IMG/VR virus record: IMGVR_UViG_3300024339_000018
Location: 1 to 61,622 of that record
DNA from: a virus
Direction: 5' to 3' (one strand)
DNA length: 61,622 nucleotides
A program made the position numbers and the translations under genes. The notes below the pieces were generated by a model. It searched no databases and was not told where the DNA came from. It was given only the letters and a program-made list of their open reading frames with translations. Below are positions 1 through 6,372 of the stretch, in pieces. Within the stretch, counting starts at the first letter, position 1. Every line of letters starts with the position of its first letter.

Positions 1-506
1 CCGTCACACAGACTGTTGACGGCTCGATTTCAGTAGATAACTTTCCTGCTACACAAACTGTAGATGGTTCTGTAGACGCTAATGTTACATTTCCCGTCAC
101 ACAGACTGTTGACGGCTCGATTTCAGTTGATAATCTCCCTAGTGATAAGAACTTAAGCACAGTAACTTTGGATTACGCAACCAATGGAGCAAACCCTGTA
201 ACAAACGACACTCTCATTGCAGCACCTGGGGCTGGAAGTAAAGTTGTTATCTACGGGTATCAGGTAGTTGCACAGGGCACTGGTGCGGGCTCTTCAGGGT
301 CGTGGGTTATCTCTAATGGAAATGCAGCGAACTCTGACTACAAAGGTTATGGTGTTGTACTTGGGAATGTCCCAACTTCCACGTGTATATCTTTCACCCA
401 CGGGGTAGACCTCAGCGAAAATACTGCGTGCAACATGACTATAACAGAGACCTCTACACAAGTTTATTTAACAGGCGTATTATATTACCGTGTAGAAAGT
501 ATTTGA
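1..506 (+). CDS. Tail/virion protein with tandem beta repeats, 5' end outside window
   Basis: The frame is open from base 3 and its true start lies upstream. The first 46 residues are three 15-16-residue repeats of the type TQTVDGSxSVDNFP. Copies 1 and 3 are almost identical in DNA (bases 1-47 and 94-140). Such FPxTQTVDGSVxV repeats are typical of phage tail or decoration proteins. The last ~110 residues form a separate Gly/Ser/Thr-rich domain beginning near LIAAPGAGSK and ending GVLYYRVESI. It resembles the whole protein encoded at 15087-15479 on the minus strand, which has IIVAPSSASK and ends GTAYYIEL. A virion role is inferred from the repeats and composition; exact position in the particle is unknown. 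Confidence 0.75.
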   Translation, partial: VTQTVDGSISVDNFPATQTVDGSVDANVTFPVTQTVDGSISVDNLPSDKNLSTVTLDYATNGANPVTNDTLIAAPGAGSKVVIYGYQVVAQGTGAGSSGSWVISNGNAANSDYKGYGVVLGNVPTSTCISFTHGVDLSENTACNMTITETSTQVYLTGVLYYRVESI

Positions 507-532
507 CTTTTGAGTTAACGCTATTCTATAAT
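503..532 (+). promoter_or_regulatory. Sigma70-type promoter for the 573 operon
   Basis: TTGACT at 503-508 and TATAAT at 527-532 are separated by 18 bases, close to the sigma70 consensus. The -35 box overlaps the stop codon of the upstream tail gene. The predicted start near 539 leaves a leader of about 34 bases with an AGGAAA site before the ATG at 573. Confidence 0.7.
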
Positions 533-572
533 CCTTTCTTACTAACCCTTCTCTTGTAACCCTTATAGGAAA

Positions 573-989
573 ATGAAGAAACATTTAGAAAGAGAGATTA
601 TAGAAGCTAACCCTATCCTGTATCGAGGTGTTCACCTACCTCCTACTCGATCCCTCATGTATAGAGGTTTCGAATGTGGAGATGGTTGGTTTGCACTTCT
701 CAAAGAAGCATCTATTAAGACTGAGCGCCTGCTTAAGAAAATGCCAAAAAAAGAAAGACGCAATAACTATGCGATGCATGTCATAAGTAAACATGGCTGC
801 TTACGTATCTATATGTCTCTAATTAATGAGCATATAGAAAAACTACTTAGTGAATTAGTAACTACTTCCTTGCATACCTGTGAGATATGTGGCAGTGAAG
901 GTTCGCGAAATAATGATAAAACCCGTTGTAAAGAACACCATGATGAAGCCTACGCAAGAAAGTTCACCACCAGAACTAAAACTCCCTGA
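573..989 (+). CDS. Conserved phage zinc-knuckle protein (CxxC...CxxH)
   Basis: 138 residues. The central part (CGDGWFALLKE near residue 35, then HGCLRIY near 74-80) and the C-terminal knuckle match the pattern of a widespread phage/bacterial hypothetical family (CGxGW...LRFY...CExCG). The putative zinc ligands are C103, C106, C119 and H122. Function of the family is unknown; nucleic-acid binding is an inference from the knuckle and the basic tail. An AGGAAA site precedes the ATG and a sigma70-type promoter lies just upstream. The 3' end overlaps the next gene by about 50 bases. Confidence 0.75.
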   Translation: MKKHLEREIIEANPILYRGVHLPPTRSLMYRGFECGDGWFALLKEASIKTERLLKKMPKKERRNNYAMHVISKHGCLRIYMSLINEHIEKLLSELVTTSLHTCEICGSEGSRNNDKTRCKEHHDEAYARKFTTRTKTP

Positions 990-1233
990 ACCTGAAAAAT
1001 TCCAAACGGTTCTTATTTACTTCTCTAACGGCACTATAGGTTCTTTTACGGGAAAACCTATAGCAAGTCCAGAAAATGCAGAAAAAGAAAAACTATCTAT
1101 TACAGATATAAAGTTCCTTCCTCCGCAAGCTTTGCCTGAAGGATGTGTTTTTGAACTTATGGAGGAGTCAGAAAATGAGCTAGACTTGCCAGAAGTCATT
1201 GCTGGGGAAACTTCCGAAGAAAAAACGGAATAA
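940..1233 (+). CDS. Hypothetical acidic protein
   Basis: About 97 residues, not recognised. The frame is open further upstream, but the tandem ATGs at 940 and 943 give the most compact protein and limit overlap with the preceding gene. The sequence is Pro/Glu-rich with an acidic C-terminus (many Glu residues after residue 60) and a short hydrophobic strand-like centre (VLIYFSNGTIGSF). It is followed within 20 bases by a clear terminator, so it closes the transcription unit that starts at 573. Start choice is uncertain. Confidence 0.6.
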   Translation: MMKPTQESSPPELKLPEPEKFQTVLIYFSNGTIGSFTGKPIASPENAEKEKLSITDIKFLPPQALPEGCVFELMEESENELDLPEVIAGETSEEKTE

Positions 1234-1252
1234 AAGTGTAATCCCCTTAAGG

Positions 1253-1292
1253 ACACAGGACTTAGTATTCTCTAGGTCCTGTGTTTCTTTTT
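1253..1292 (+). terminator. Rho-independent terminator
   Basis: A 9-bp perfect stem, ACACAGGAC (1253-1261) with GTCCTGTGT (1276-1284), is followed by TTTCTTTTT. It ends the 573-1233 unit and sits directly in front of the ATG at 1296. Confidence 0.8.
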
Positions 1293-1295
1293 ATC

Positions 1296-1511
1296 ATGAA
1301 CAAAACTAAAATAAAAAACTTTCTCCTTTTAATAGCAATAACTGTAATAAGCTATATATTGTTGTACCTCATCATCAGTTGTTCCAGTGTACATACAACG
1401 GAGAAGCCTTTAAATACAGTTTCTTGCAACTGCGTTGTTCCTGTAATAGCTAAACGTAAGTACAAAGGCCCTGAAGACACACTACCAAATGATACCGATA
1501 GACGAAACTGA
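1296..1511 (+). CDS. Small lipoprotein-like membrane protein
   Basis: 71 residues counted from ATG 1296; the longer frame from 1281 would begin inside the terminator. A basic N-terminus (NKTKIKN) is followed by a hydrophobic stretch of about 20 residues ending LIIS-C29. This fits a lipoprotein signal peptide with Cys29 as the lipidated residue. Two more Cys (SCNC) and a short polar tail follow. A spanin-like or surface lipoprotein role is possible but not shown. The gene overlaps the next by 23 bases. Confidence 0.6.
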   Translation: MNKTKIKNFLLLIAITVISYILLYLIISCSSVHTTEKPLNTVSCNCVVPVIAKRKYKGPEDTLPNDTDRRN

Positions 1512-1674
1512 AAAATTCCTAGCCCTTTTAAATGAAATGCTTATGGTGTGGGAAAAAGAAAAAATGAATACAGCTTTTGATAATTTTAAAGACGAAGTAG
1601 ATTGGAAAAAAAATAAGGAGCGGTTAAGAGCTTTTATGAAACTAATGAACGAAAATGCAGCAAACGACACTTGA
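1489..1674 (+). CDS. Hypothetical small charged helical protein
   Basis: 61 residues, not recognised. Rich in Lys, Glu, Asn and Met and predicted mostly helical (EKFLALLNEMLMVWEKEK). It overlaps the lipoprotein gene upstream and the deaminase gene downstream (20 bases), as in a tightly coupled operon. The overlaps and the consistent direction are the main reasons to accept it. Confidence 0.55.
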   Translation: MIPIDETEKFLALLNEMLMVWEKEKMNTAFDNFKDEVDWKKNKERLRAFMKLMNENAANDT

Positions 1675-2083
1675 TCATGCTTATATGGATATGGCTATTA
1701 GATGGAGTAAATTATCTAGAGCCGAGAGAAAAAAAGTAGGTGCTTTAATTGTTAAGGACGGTGCTATTATCAGTGATGGTTTTAATGGCACTCCTGCCGG
1801 GTTTAACAACCAATGTGAGTTTGTCCTAGAGAAAGAACTTGTAACGAAGCCAGAAGTCTTACATGCTGAATCTAATGCTATCCTTAAACTAGCTAAAGCC
1901 ACACTTTCATCTGAAGGCGCTACTTTATATGTAACCTTATCCCCGTGTTTTGAATGCGCTAAGCTAATAATACAGAGTGGTATAATTCGAGTAGTATATG
2001 CAGAAAAATATAGAGAAGATAGAGGCTTGTGTCTGCTGGAAAAAGCAAATATAATAACTGAACAATGCAACCAGAACCCTTAA
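1655..2083 (+). CDS. dCMP deaminase (zinc-dependent deoxycytidylate deaminase family)
   Basis: 142 residues, usual for the family. It would convert dCMP to dUMP, feeding dTMP synthesis in the infected cell. The zinc site is complete: H70-A71-E72 supplies one ligand and the proton-shuttling Glu, and P97-C98-F99-E100-C101 supplies the two Cys ligands. The substrate-loop motif NGTPAG is at 44-49, typical of ComEB/phage dCMP deaminases. The gene overlaps the flanking small genes at both ends. No thymidylate synthase is seen in this window. Confidence 0.93.
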   Translation: MQQTTLDHAYMDMAIRWSKLSRAERKKVGALIVKDGAIISDGFNGTPAGFNNQCEFVLEKELVTKPEVLHAESNAILKLAKATLSSEGATLYVTLSPCFECAKLIIQSGIIRVVYAEKYREDRGLCLLEKANIITEQCNQNP

Positions 2084-2256
2084 ATGTATTAACCCTAGTA
2101 AATAAAAAATCAGGTGAAAATAAAGTTTTGTGTGGTTTAGCCTTAAAAGAAGATGCTGTCAAATATAAACTAGACTATTTAAACAGATTACCCCAGAATG
2201 AGAGGATACTCTATGATATTAAAATTAGTGAGGTGAAATTATGGAAGAAACTATAA
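2065..2256 (+). CDS. Hypothetical small protein
   Basis: 63 residues, not recognised. It overlaps the deaminase gene by 19 bases and the next gene by 16 bases. The composition is mixed, with a Lys-rich end. It probably belongs to the same operon as the deaminase. Confidence 0.5.
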   Translation: MQPEPLNVLTLVNKKSGENKVLCGLALKEDAVKYKLDYLNRLPQNERILYDIKISEVKLWKKL

Positions 2257-2468
2257 CAATGGAACAGTTATTGCAGAATAATGATACTTCCTTTATTGAG
2301 ACTCAAGATACTATCAAAATGGCAGACGCTGAATTTTTATATAAATTAACTGTTATAGGTTTAAGCAGCAATGTTGATCAGCTTGGTATGGAGATAGGTA
2401 ATGCCGCTGCTAGTGAGCTCGCTAGACGAGCCCAGTTAGCAAGTGAACTTATAAAAAGAATAAAATAA
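2241..2468 (+). CDS. Hypothetical small helical protein
   Basis: 75 residues, not recognised. A GAGGTG ribosome-binding site lies 6 bases before the ATG. The C-terminal half is Ala-rich and predicted helical (AAASELARRAQLASELIKR). Only one base separates it from the next gene, consistent with translational coupling. Confidence 0.6.
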   Translation: MEETITMEQLLQNNDTSFIETQDTIKMADAEFLYKLTVIGLSSNVDQLGMEIGNAAASELARRAQLASELIKRIK

Positions 2469-2469
2469 A

Positions 2470-2700
2470 ATGGACGATTCCCCTGAACGTGAACTCATGG
2501 AGATTCCTCTTCTGGAATACCTCTACTTACTGGACATAGTAGACGAAGCTAAACAGCTATTCACTGAGCTCACATGGGCTGAAACACCCAATGAGCATTT
2601 AATGTTCGTACGCTCGGATACGCCGGGCGGTCCTAAAGTCTTCAGGGATAGATTGCGTCGAAGTCTCATGTATTTAGATACATACAGGACTGAAGAATAG
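2470..2700 (+). CDS. Hypothetical small acidic protein
   Basis: 76 residues, not recognised. Acidic, Leu-rich N-terminal half (EIPLLEYLYLLDIVDEAKQLF) and an Arg-rich end. Last protein gene of this operon before the tRNA pair. Confidence 0.55.
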   Translation: MDDSPERELMEIPLLEYLYLLDIVDEAKQLFTELTWAETPNEHLMFVRSDTPGGPKVFRDRLRRSLMYLDTYRTEE

Positions 2701-2734
2701 ACAATTTCTAGGAATAAATAGTACTAAGAACTAA

Positions 2735-2763
2735 TTGAAAAACCATTTGGTTTTATGTATGCT
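2735..2763 (+). promoter_or_regulatory. Sigma70-type promoter for the tRNA pair
   Basis: TTGAAA at 2735-2740 and TATGCT at 2758-2763 with 17 bases between. The predicted start is about 5 bases before the first tRNA. The spacer holds an inverted repeat (AAAACC/GGTTTT). Confidence 0.6.
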
Positions 2764-2773
2764 TTTAGTTCAT

Positions 2774-2850
2774 GCACCCATAGCATAACTGGATAATGCC
2801 TCCGACTTCTAATCGGATGAGTTCAGGTTCGAATCCTGATGGGTGTGCCA
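2774..2850 (+). tRNA. tRNA-Arg (anticodon TCT)
   Basis: Full cloverleaf: acceptor GCACCCA with TGGGTGT, anticodon loop CTTCTAA carrying TCT, T arm CAGG-TTCGAAT-CCTG, and an encoded CCA end. It would read AGA/AGG, codons frequent in A+T-rich phage genes. Confidence 0.93.
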
Positions 2851-2857
2851 TAAACAC

Positions 2858-2933
2858 GGGGTTGTAGTCCAACGGCAGAGACATCGGACTTAAAATCCGT
2901 CCAGTATGGGTTCGAATCCCATCAGCCCTACCA
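2858..2933 (+). tRNA. tRNA with anticodon TAA (Leu, UUA) but a short variable loop
   Basis: Cloverleaf with acceptor GGGGTTG/CAGCCCT, anticodon stem CGGA/TCCG, loop CTTAAAA (U33, anticodon TAA), T arm ATGGG-TTCGAAT-CCCAT and encoded CCA. The anticodon reads UUA, a leucine codon. However, the variable region is only about 5 bases (CCAGT), whereas bacterial tRNA-Leu normally has a long class II arm. The amino acid charged is therefore uncertain. The pair at 27-43 is T-T. Confidence 0.8.
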
Positions 2934-2946
2934 AGCCTTTTTAAAC

Positions 2947-3324
2947 ATGCGTAAAGAAAATTGCCCCTTTTGTGAGAAAATAAAAAATAAAGACTACGTA
3001 CTTAAAGTGCGTGATTTCTATATCTTAGAAGATGCATATCCAGTTACACCCGGACATAAGCTGGTAGTGTCAGATAGACACATAGAATCTTTCTATGCAC
3101 TCGATCAGGATGAGCTCCATCAACTTGGTTATGTGATAGAAATGGCTACCTTACAGCAAGCCGATGCTGACGGATTCAATATAGGCTTTAACGAAGGTGA
3201 AGCGGCAGGTAAAACTGTGCCTCATTTTCACATACACATAATCCCTCGTTCTTTTGGAGATACTGAAGAGCCTACGGGGGGAGTAAGAAACGTGATCCCT
3301 GGAAAAGGGTCATACGAAAAATGA
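2947..3324 (+). CDS. HIT-family hydrolase (histidine triad)
   Basis: 125 residues. The family hydrolyses nucleoside phosphoramidates or dinucleoside polyphosphates. The catalytic triad HxHxH is at H93-H95-H97 within VPHFHIHIIPR. An N-terminal CPFC (C6, C9) is the usual zinc half-site of the Hint/bacterial HIT branch. The helix-strand order matches the complete family domain, so it is probably active. It overlaps the next gene by 4 bases (ATGA). No strong ribosome-binding site is visible. Its role in the phage may be nucleotide clean-up; that is inference. Confidence 0.93.
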   Translation: MRKENCPFCEKIKNKDYVLKVRDFYILEDAYPVTPGHKLVVSDRHIESFYALDQDELHQLGYVIEMATLQQADADGFNIGFNEGEAAGKTVPHFHIHIIPRSFGDTEEPTGGVRNVIPGKGSYEK

Positions 3325-3590
3325 CTAGTTCTGATACCCGAAACCATACAGATAAGACCAATGAATCTTCTTATTGGTCTTATCGTGTTTTTAACCACGC
3401 TCCGGATATCTGGAGTATCGAAATGGTACTCTTTGATAAAGATGGACAGCCTTGTTCGCATACCACTAAGGGCACTGACGCAGGGACATTTAACGCTTTT
3501 GATAGAGACGATCTTGAAGGGGATCTAATCCGGATGATGCAGGCCTTTGACCACCCCACCCTTACCCCTGATGACTTTGACTACGCCTAA
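3321..3590 (+). CDS. Hypothetical acidic protein
   Basis: 89 residues, not recognised. Rich in Asp, Ser and Thr with several aromatic residues (YWSYRVF, WSIEMVLFD). It is coupled to the HIT gene by a 4-base ATGA overlap and followed 18 bases later by the phosphoesterase gene, so the three are probably co-transcribed. Confidence 0.65.
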   Translation: MTSSDTRNHTDKTNESSYWSYRVFNHAPDIWSIEMVLFDKDGQPCSHTTKGTDAGTFNAFDRDDLEGDLIRMMQAFDHPTLTPDDFDYA

Positions 3591-3608
3591 TCTTGGAGGA
3601 GTTTTTAA

Positions 3609-4382
3609 ATGATTAAATTACACATACTTTCTGATCTTCATGTAGAGTTTTCGCCCTTCGTGATCCCTATAGTAGATGCTGATTACTTAATACTAGCAGG
3701 AGACTGTGGGGTAGGTACTGGCGCCTTAGATATGCTATTTGAAGCTGCACCTAGGTATAAAAAAGTCTTTTATATTATGGGTAATCATGAGTATTATGGT
3801 GGGGATTTACTTTACACATTAAGTGATTTATTTGAAAGTGTGCGTAAGTATAATGTTTCTAAGAATAACATCCGTATTTTACATAACTCTAGTGATCTCA
3901 TAACCGATTCGGAAAGTAAGGAGCTATGCCGCATAACTGGTTCTACCTTATGGACCGATTTCTATAATAAAGATCCTCTGCAAGTAACTACCGCTAAATT
4001 CTGTTTGAATGATTTTACTGGAAATATAAAATTTGATGAAGCGTCTTTTACAATAGATAAATGTATTGAGGTTCATGACGTATGTAAAACCTACCTTAAA
4101 TGGACTGTAGAAAGAGCAGATGCAAGCTATAAAGATATTATTGTTACTCATCATATGCCTTCTAGACACTTGGTGGCAGATGCATATAAAGACTCCCCTT
4201 TAAATGGTTCCTTTGCTTCTGACTGTGATGAAATTATGTCTAAAGCTAAGTTATGGATATGTGGTCACTCCCATCATACTGTAGATACAGAATTACATGG
4301 GTGTAGGGTTGTAATGAATCCTCGAGGCTATCCACATGAAAATAATAAAGGGTTCAACCCAGAACTGGTAATAGAGATATAA
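3609..4382 (+). CDS. Calcineurin-like metallophosphoesterase
   Basis: 257 residues. A binuclear-metal phosphoesterase with the complete motif set: SDLH (D9, H11), GDCG (D32), GNHEYY (N59, H60), HHMPS (H181, H182) and GHSHH (H220, H222). A GGAGGAG ribosome-binding site lies 8 bases before the ATG. It is closely similar in motif spacing to the gene running off the right end of the window (60940 onward), which also has WTDF and HHMPS, so the two are paralogues. The substrate is unknown; nucleotide or nucleic-acid phosphodiesters are typical for phage members. Confidence 0.92.
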   Translation: MIKLHILSDLHVEFSPFVIPIVDADYLILAGDCGVGTGALDMLFEAAPRYKKVFYIMGNHEYYGGDLLYTLSDLFESVRKYNVSKNNIRILHNSSDLITDSESKELCRITGSTLWTDFYNKDPLQVTTAKFCLNDFTGNIKFDEASFTIDKCIEVHDVCKTYLKWTVERADASYKDIIVTHHMPSRHLVADAYKDSPLNGSFASDCDEIMSKAKLWICGHSHHTVDTELHGCRVVMNPRGYPHENNKGFNPELVIEI

Positions 4383-4458
4383 GTATCGGAATGCGACGAC
4401 AAAAGTTTTAAGACCTCCTACTCACTTCGTTTCTGCAGCCTAAGCCTCACTTAATCCC

Positions 4459-5172
4459 ATGATTCAAACTTGCACAAAATGCGCTAAACTATTTCATAAT
4501 CTAACCGAGGTTAAAAGCCCTGAAGGTAAAATTTATCTACGAGTCTCTGATAACAGAACGCGTTGTTTTAAATGTTCCCCTAAACAAAAAAGAGTCCACA
4601 GGAAACAGGTAATTAAAACATGTAAAAAATGTGGACACGTTTTTGAACTAGAGCGTGGCAAGAGACTAAGGAAAGATAAAGAAGGAACAGAATATTATTG
4701 GCCTATGAATCGTAAGAACTGTTATGCCTGTATGCCAGATCAGAAAAGAAAAAACCCTGTTATGAAAGGTGTTCAGCATAGGAAATGCTATATATGTAAA
4801 CGTCTAAAGGTTGTCACCGAGTTCTATGTTCGCTCGGATAGAACTACCCCTGCAGCGGGATGTAAAAAATGCCACTCTGATAGAAGTAAAGACAGAGCAG
4901 TTCTTTTTATGCTACGGGCTAGGAATCAAAAAGGATGTAGGTGTGAGTGCTGTGCCTCAAAAGATTTACTTAGCTTCTATCAACCTTCCCATGTGCCTAA
5001 AGGTGAACGTATCAATAAAATTAAAACACGCTCTTGGGCTAACCCTAAAACACAAGCGTCATTAAACGAGGCTTATTTGCTATGTTTCGAGTGTCGAGCT
5101 AGACTAATAAAAGGTCTGGAACTGTGGCTTGAGTATCGTAAAGCAGGCAGGAAAAAACTAAAGCATCTCTAA
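4459..5172 (+). CDS. Multi-zinc-knuckle protein with degenerate HNH-like C-terminus
   Basis: 237 residues with successive CxxC pairs: TCTKC (5-8), RCFKC, TCKKC, NCYAC, KCYIC, GCKKC, CRCECC and LCFEC. This suggests three or four zinc-binding units. The last one (CECC near 158, then FYQPSHV, then NEAYLLCFECRARL) follows the layout of small HNH nucleases (CxxC...FHH...LCxxCH). It lacks the expected HH pair and the terminal CH, so it is probably nuclease-inactive. Strongly basic. A DNA- or RNA-binding role is inferred. A similar C2C2 knuckle occurs in the protein at 5718. Confidence 0.7.
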   Translation: MIQTCTKCAKLFHNLTEVKSPEGKIYLRVSDNRTRCFKCSPKQKRVHRKQVIKTCKKCGHVFELERGKRLRKDKEGTEYYWPMNRKNCYACMPDQKRKNPVMKGVQHRKCYICKRLKVVTEFYVRSDRTTPAAGCKKCHSDRSKDRAVLFMLRARNQKGCRCECCASKDLLSFYQPSHVPKGERINKIKTRSWANPKTQASLNEAYLLCFECRARLIKGLELWLEYRKAGRKKLKHL

Positions 5173-5258
5173 AACAAGGTTGTCATTGTACCTTAGCTCT
5201 TGCGAAAAACAGTGACTTAGGACGGGCCTGGTGGGAGCCCTAATCTCACCAACTCTTA

Positions 5259-5591
5259 ATGAAAACTAAATTCAAAAACTGGAAAACTGTAAAAAGTTTG
5301 CGTGATGCTGAAAAGCTCACAACATTACTACAAGAAAAATACCCGGAGCTTCTTTTCAGGGTTAAAACAAACTCCTGGAAAGGTAAAGATAAAAAAACAT
5401 ATTCTGTACAAAATATAGTAAGAAAGGGCTGTAAGAGAGATCTTACTTATTTGGGTCCTATTCAAGATAAGCTTACGGAGGCATTAGGGAGAGGTCCTAG
5501 TACTGATGAGCTAGTAGAAGCAGCCGGTATACCTTTAAGGGCTCTTAAAAAGTTCTTTGCACGTAAAGAGCTTTTCGCGTCTATAGCTTAG
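5259..5591 (+). CDS. Small basic protein with sigma-region-3-like helix-turn-helix
   Basis: 110 residues. The N-terminal 60 are basic and not recognised. Residues ~70-101 (DKLTEALGRGP-STDELVEAAG-IPLRALKKFF) look like region 3 of sigma70-family factors, which reads L..LGR.PT.EELA..LG. No region 2 or 4 is seen, so it is not a full sigma factor. Given that the phage encodes its own RNA polymerase core, an accessory transcription factor is an attractive but unproven idea. The last 15 bases, including the stop codon, lie inside the tRNA-Gly gene. Confidence 0.6.
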   Translation: MKTKFKNWKTVKSLRDAEKLTTLLQEKYPELLFRVKTNSWKGKDKKTYSVQNIVRKGCKRDLTYLGPIQDKLTEALGRGPSTDELVEAAGIPLRALKKFFARKELFASIA

Positions 5592-5650
5592 AGGTAAAGC
5601 TCCAGCCTTCCAAGCTGGTCACGGGGGTTCAATTCCCCCTAGACGCTCCA
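5577..5650 (+). tRNA. tRNA-Gly (anticodon TCC)
   Basis: Cloverleaf with acceptor GCGTCTA/TAGACGC, anticodon arm CCAGC-CTTCCAA-GCTGG, T arm GGGGG-TTCAATT-CCCCC and encoded CCA. The 5' part overlaps the stop codon of the upstream protein gene. A terminator follows immediately. Confidence 0.93.
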
Positions 5651-5654
5651 AAAT

Positions 5655-5690
5655 GAGCTTACTGCTATACAGCGGTAAGCTCTTTCTTTT
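5655..5690 (+). terminator. Rho-independent terminator after tRNA-Gly
   Basis: GAGCTTAC (5655-5662) pairs with GTAAGCTC (5675-5682). Four further inner pairs extend the stem to about 12 bp with an ATAC loop. TTTCTTTT follows. Confidence 0.85.
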
Positions 5691-5702
5691 ACATAAATAA
5701 CC

Positions 5703-5717
5703 TGTTATACTGAAAAC
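5703..5717 (+). promoter_or_regulatory. Extended -10 promoter, leaderless start
   Basis: TGTTATACT (5703-5711) is an extended -10 box. Only 6 bases (GAAAAC) separate it from the ATG at 5718, so transcription should begin at or beside the start codon. No Shine-Dalgarno site is present. Confidence 0.65.
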
Positions 5718-6110
5718 ATGAAAGAACTTACATTGTATGAAGAGAACGAGCTGCTTAAAGAGATGCTAGAAACATACGCAGGAGGTTTGGAGGATCACGG
5801 TCTACAAGCCGCTGAACGTTTAAAATATATAGCTTTATTTGAGATTAGTAAACAATGTACACGTTGTGGAGACTTAGTACCTGAATCCGCTATGCGAAAG
5901 GATAATAGAAGGGAAGGAGGTCTCGGTTGTTGGTGTAAAACCTGTGATAGAGAAGATAATAAAATGAGACGTTCAATGAAACATAAGCCAACAAAAGCTT
6001 TAGAAATATCTTTAAAAAAATTAGAAAAACTCGCCATGAAAGATCTCAGAGAGATATCTTTTCAATGGGGTCTTGTGTGGAAAAACATAGAAAGGATTAA
6101 AAATGAATAA
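5718..6110 (+). CDS. Zinc-knuckle protein (CxxC-CxxC)
   Basis: 130 residues. An acidic helical N-terminus (~1-50) is followed by a four-Cys unit, QCTRCGDLV...GLGCWCKTCDRED (residues ~51-80), then a basic Lys-rich helical tail. This four-Cys layout is shared with many small phage proteins next to HNH-type genes. Function is unknown; nucleic-acid binding is inferred. It is expressed from a leaderless promoter and overlaps the next gene by 8 bases. Confidence 0.7.
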   Translation: MKELTLYEENELLKEMLETYAGGLEDHGLQAAERLKYIALFEISKQCTRCGDLVPESAMRKDNRREGGLGCWCKTCDREDNKMRRSMKHKPTKALEISLKKLEKLAMKDLREISFQWGLVWKNIERIKNE

Positions 6111-6372
6111 ATCTAGAGTCGTATGCGCTGTACGCTGCTCCCACTGCCAAGAATTTGGTACATTTACCGCTTATACAAAAACAGAAGGACACTTTAATGG
6201 TGTATTTATATGCCTCGTTTGCCGCAACAAAGGGGTAACTTTTGAAGCTAGTATTGAAGAGGAGGTTGAAAAAACGCCTTGCAAGAAAGCTAAAAAGAAA
6301 AGACGTGTAAAGAAAAAACCTGATAATATCACTACGTTATTAGTCAATAAACCGGCTAAGAAACCTAAATAG
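6103..6372 (+). CDS. Zinc-ribbon protein with basic tail
   Basis: 89 residues. CSHC (near 13-16) and CLVC (near 37-40) form a compact zinc ribbon on two beta hairpins. They are followed by an acidic stretch and a Lys/Arg-rich tail (KKAKKKRRVKKK). Probably binds nucleic acid. It is coupled to the upstream knuckle protein by an 8-base overlap and meets the convergent terminase gene tail-to-tail with an 8-base overlap. Confidence 0.65.
   Translation: MNKSRVVCAVRCSHCQEFGTFTAYTKTEGHFNGVFICLVCRNKGVTFEASIEEEVEKTPCKKAKKKRRVKKKPDNITTLLVNKPAKKPK

Noticed and set aside
2858-2933. Stop-codon suppressor tRNA
   Set aside because: The anticodon is TAA (reads UUA), not TTA, CTA or TCA. The reading frames use normal stops.
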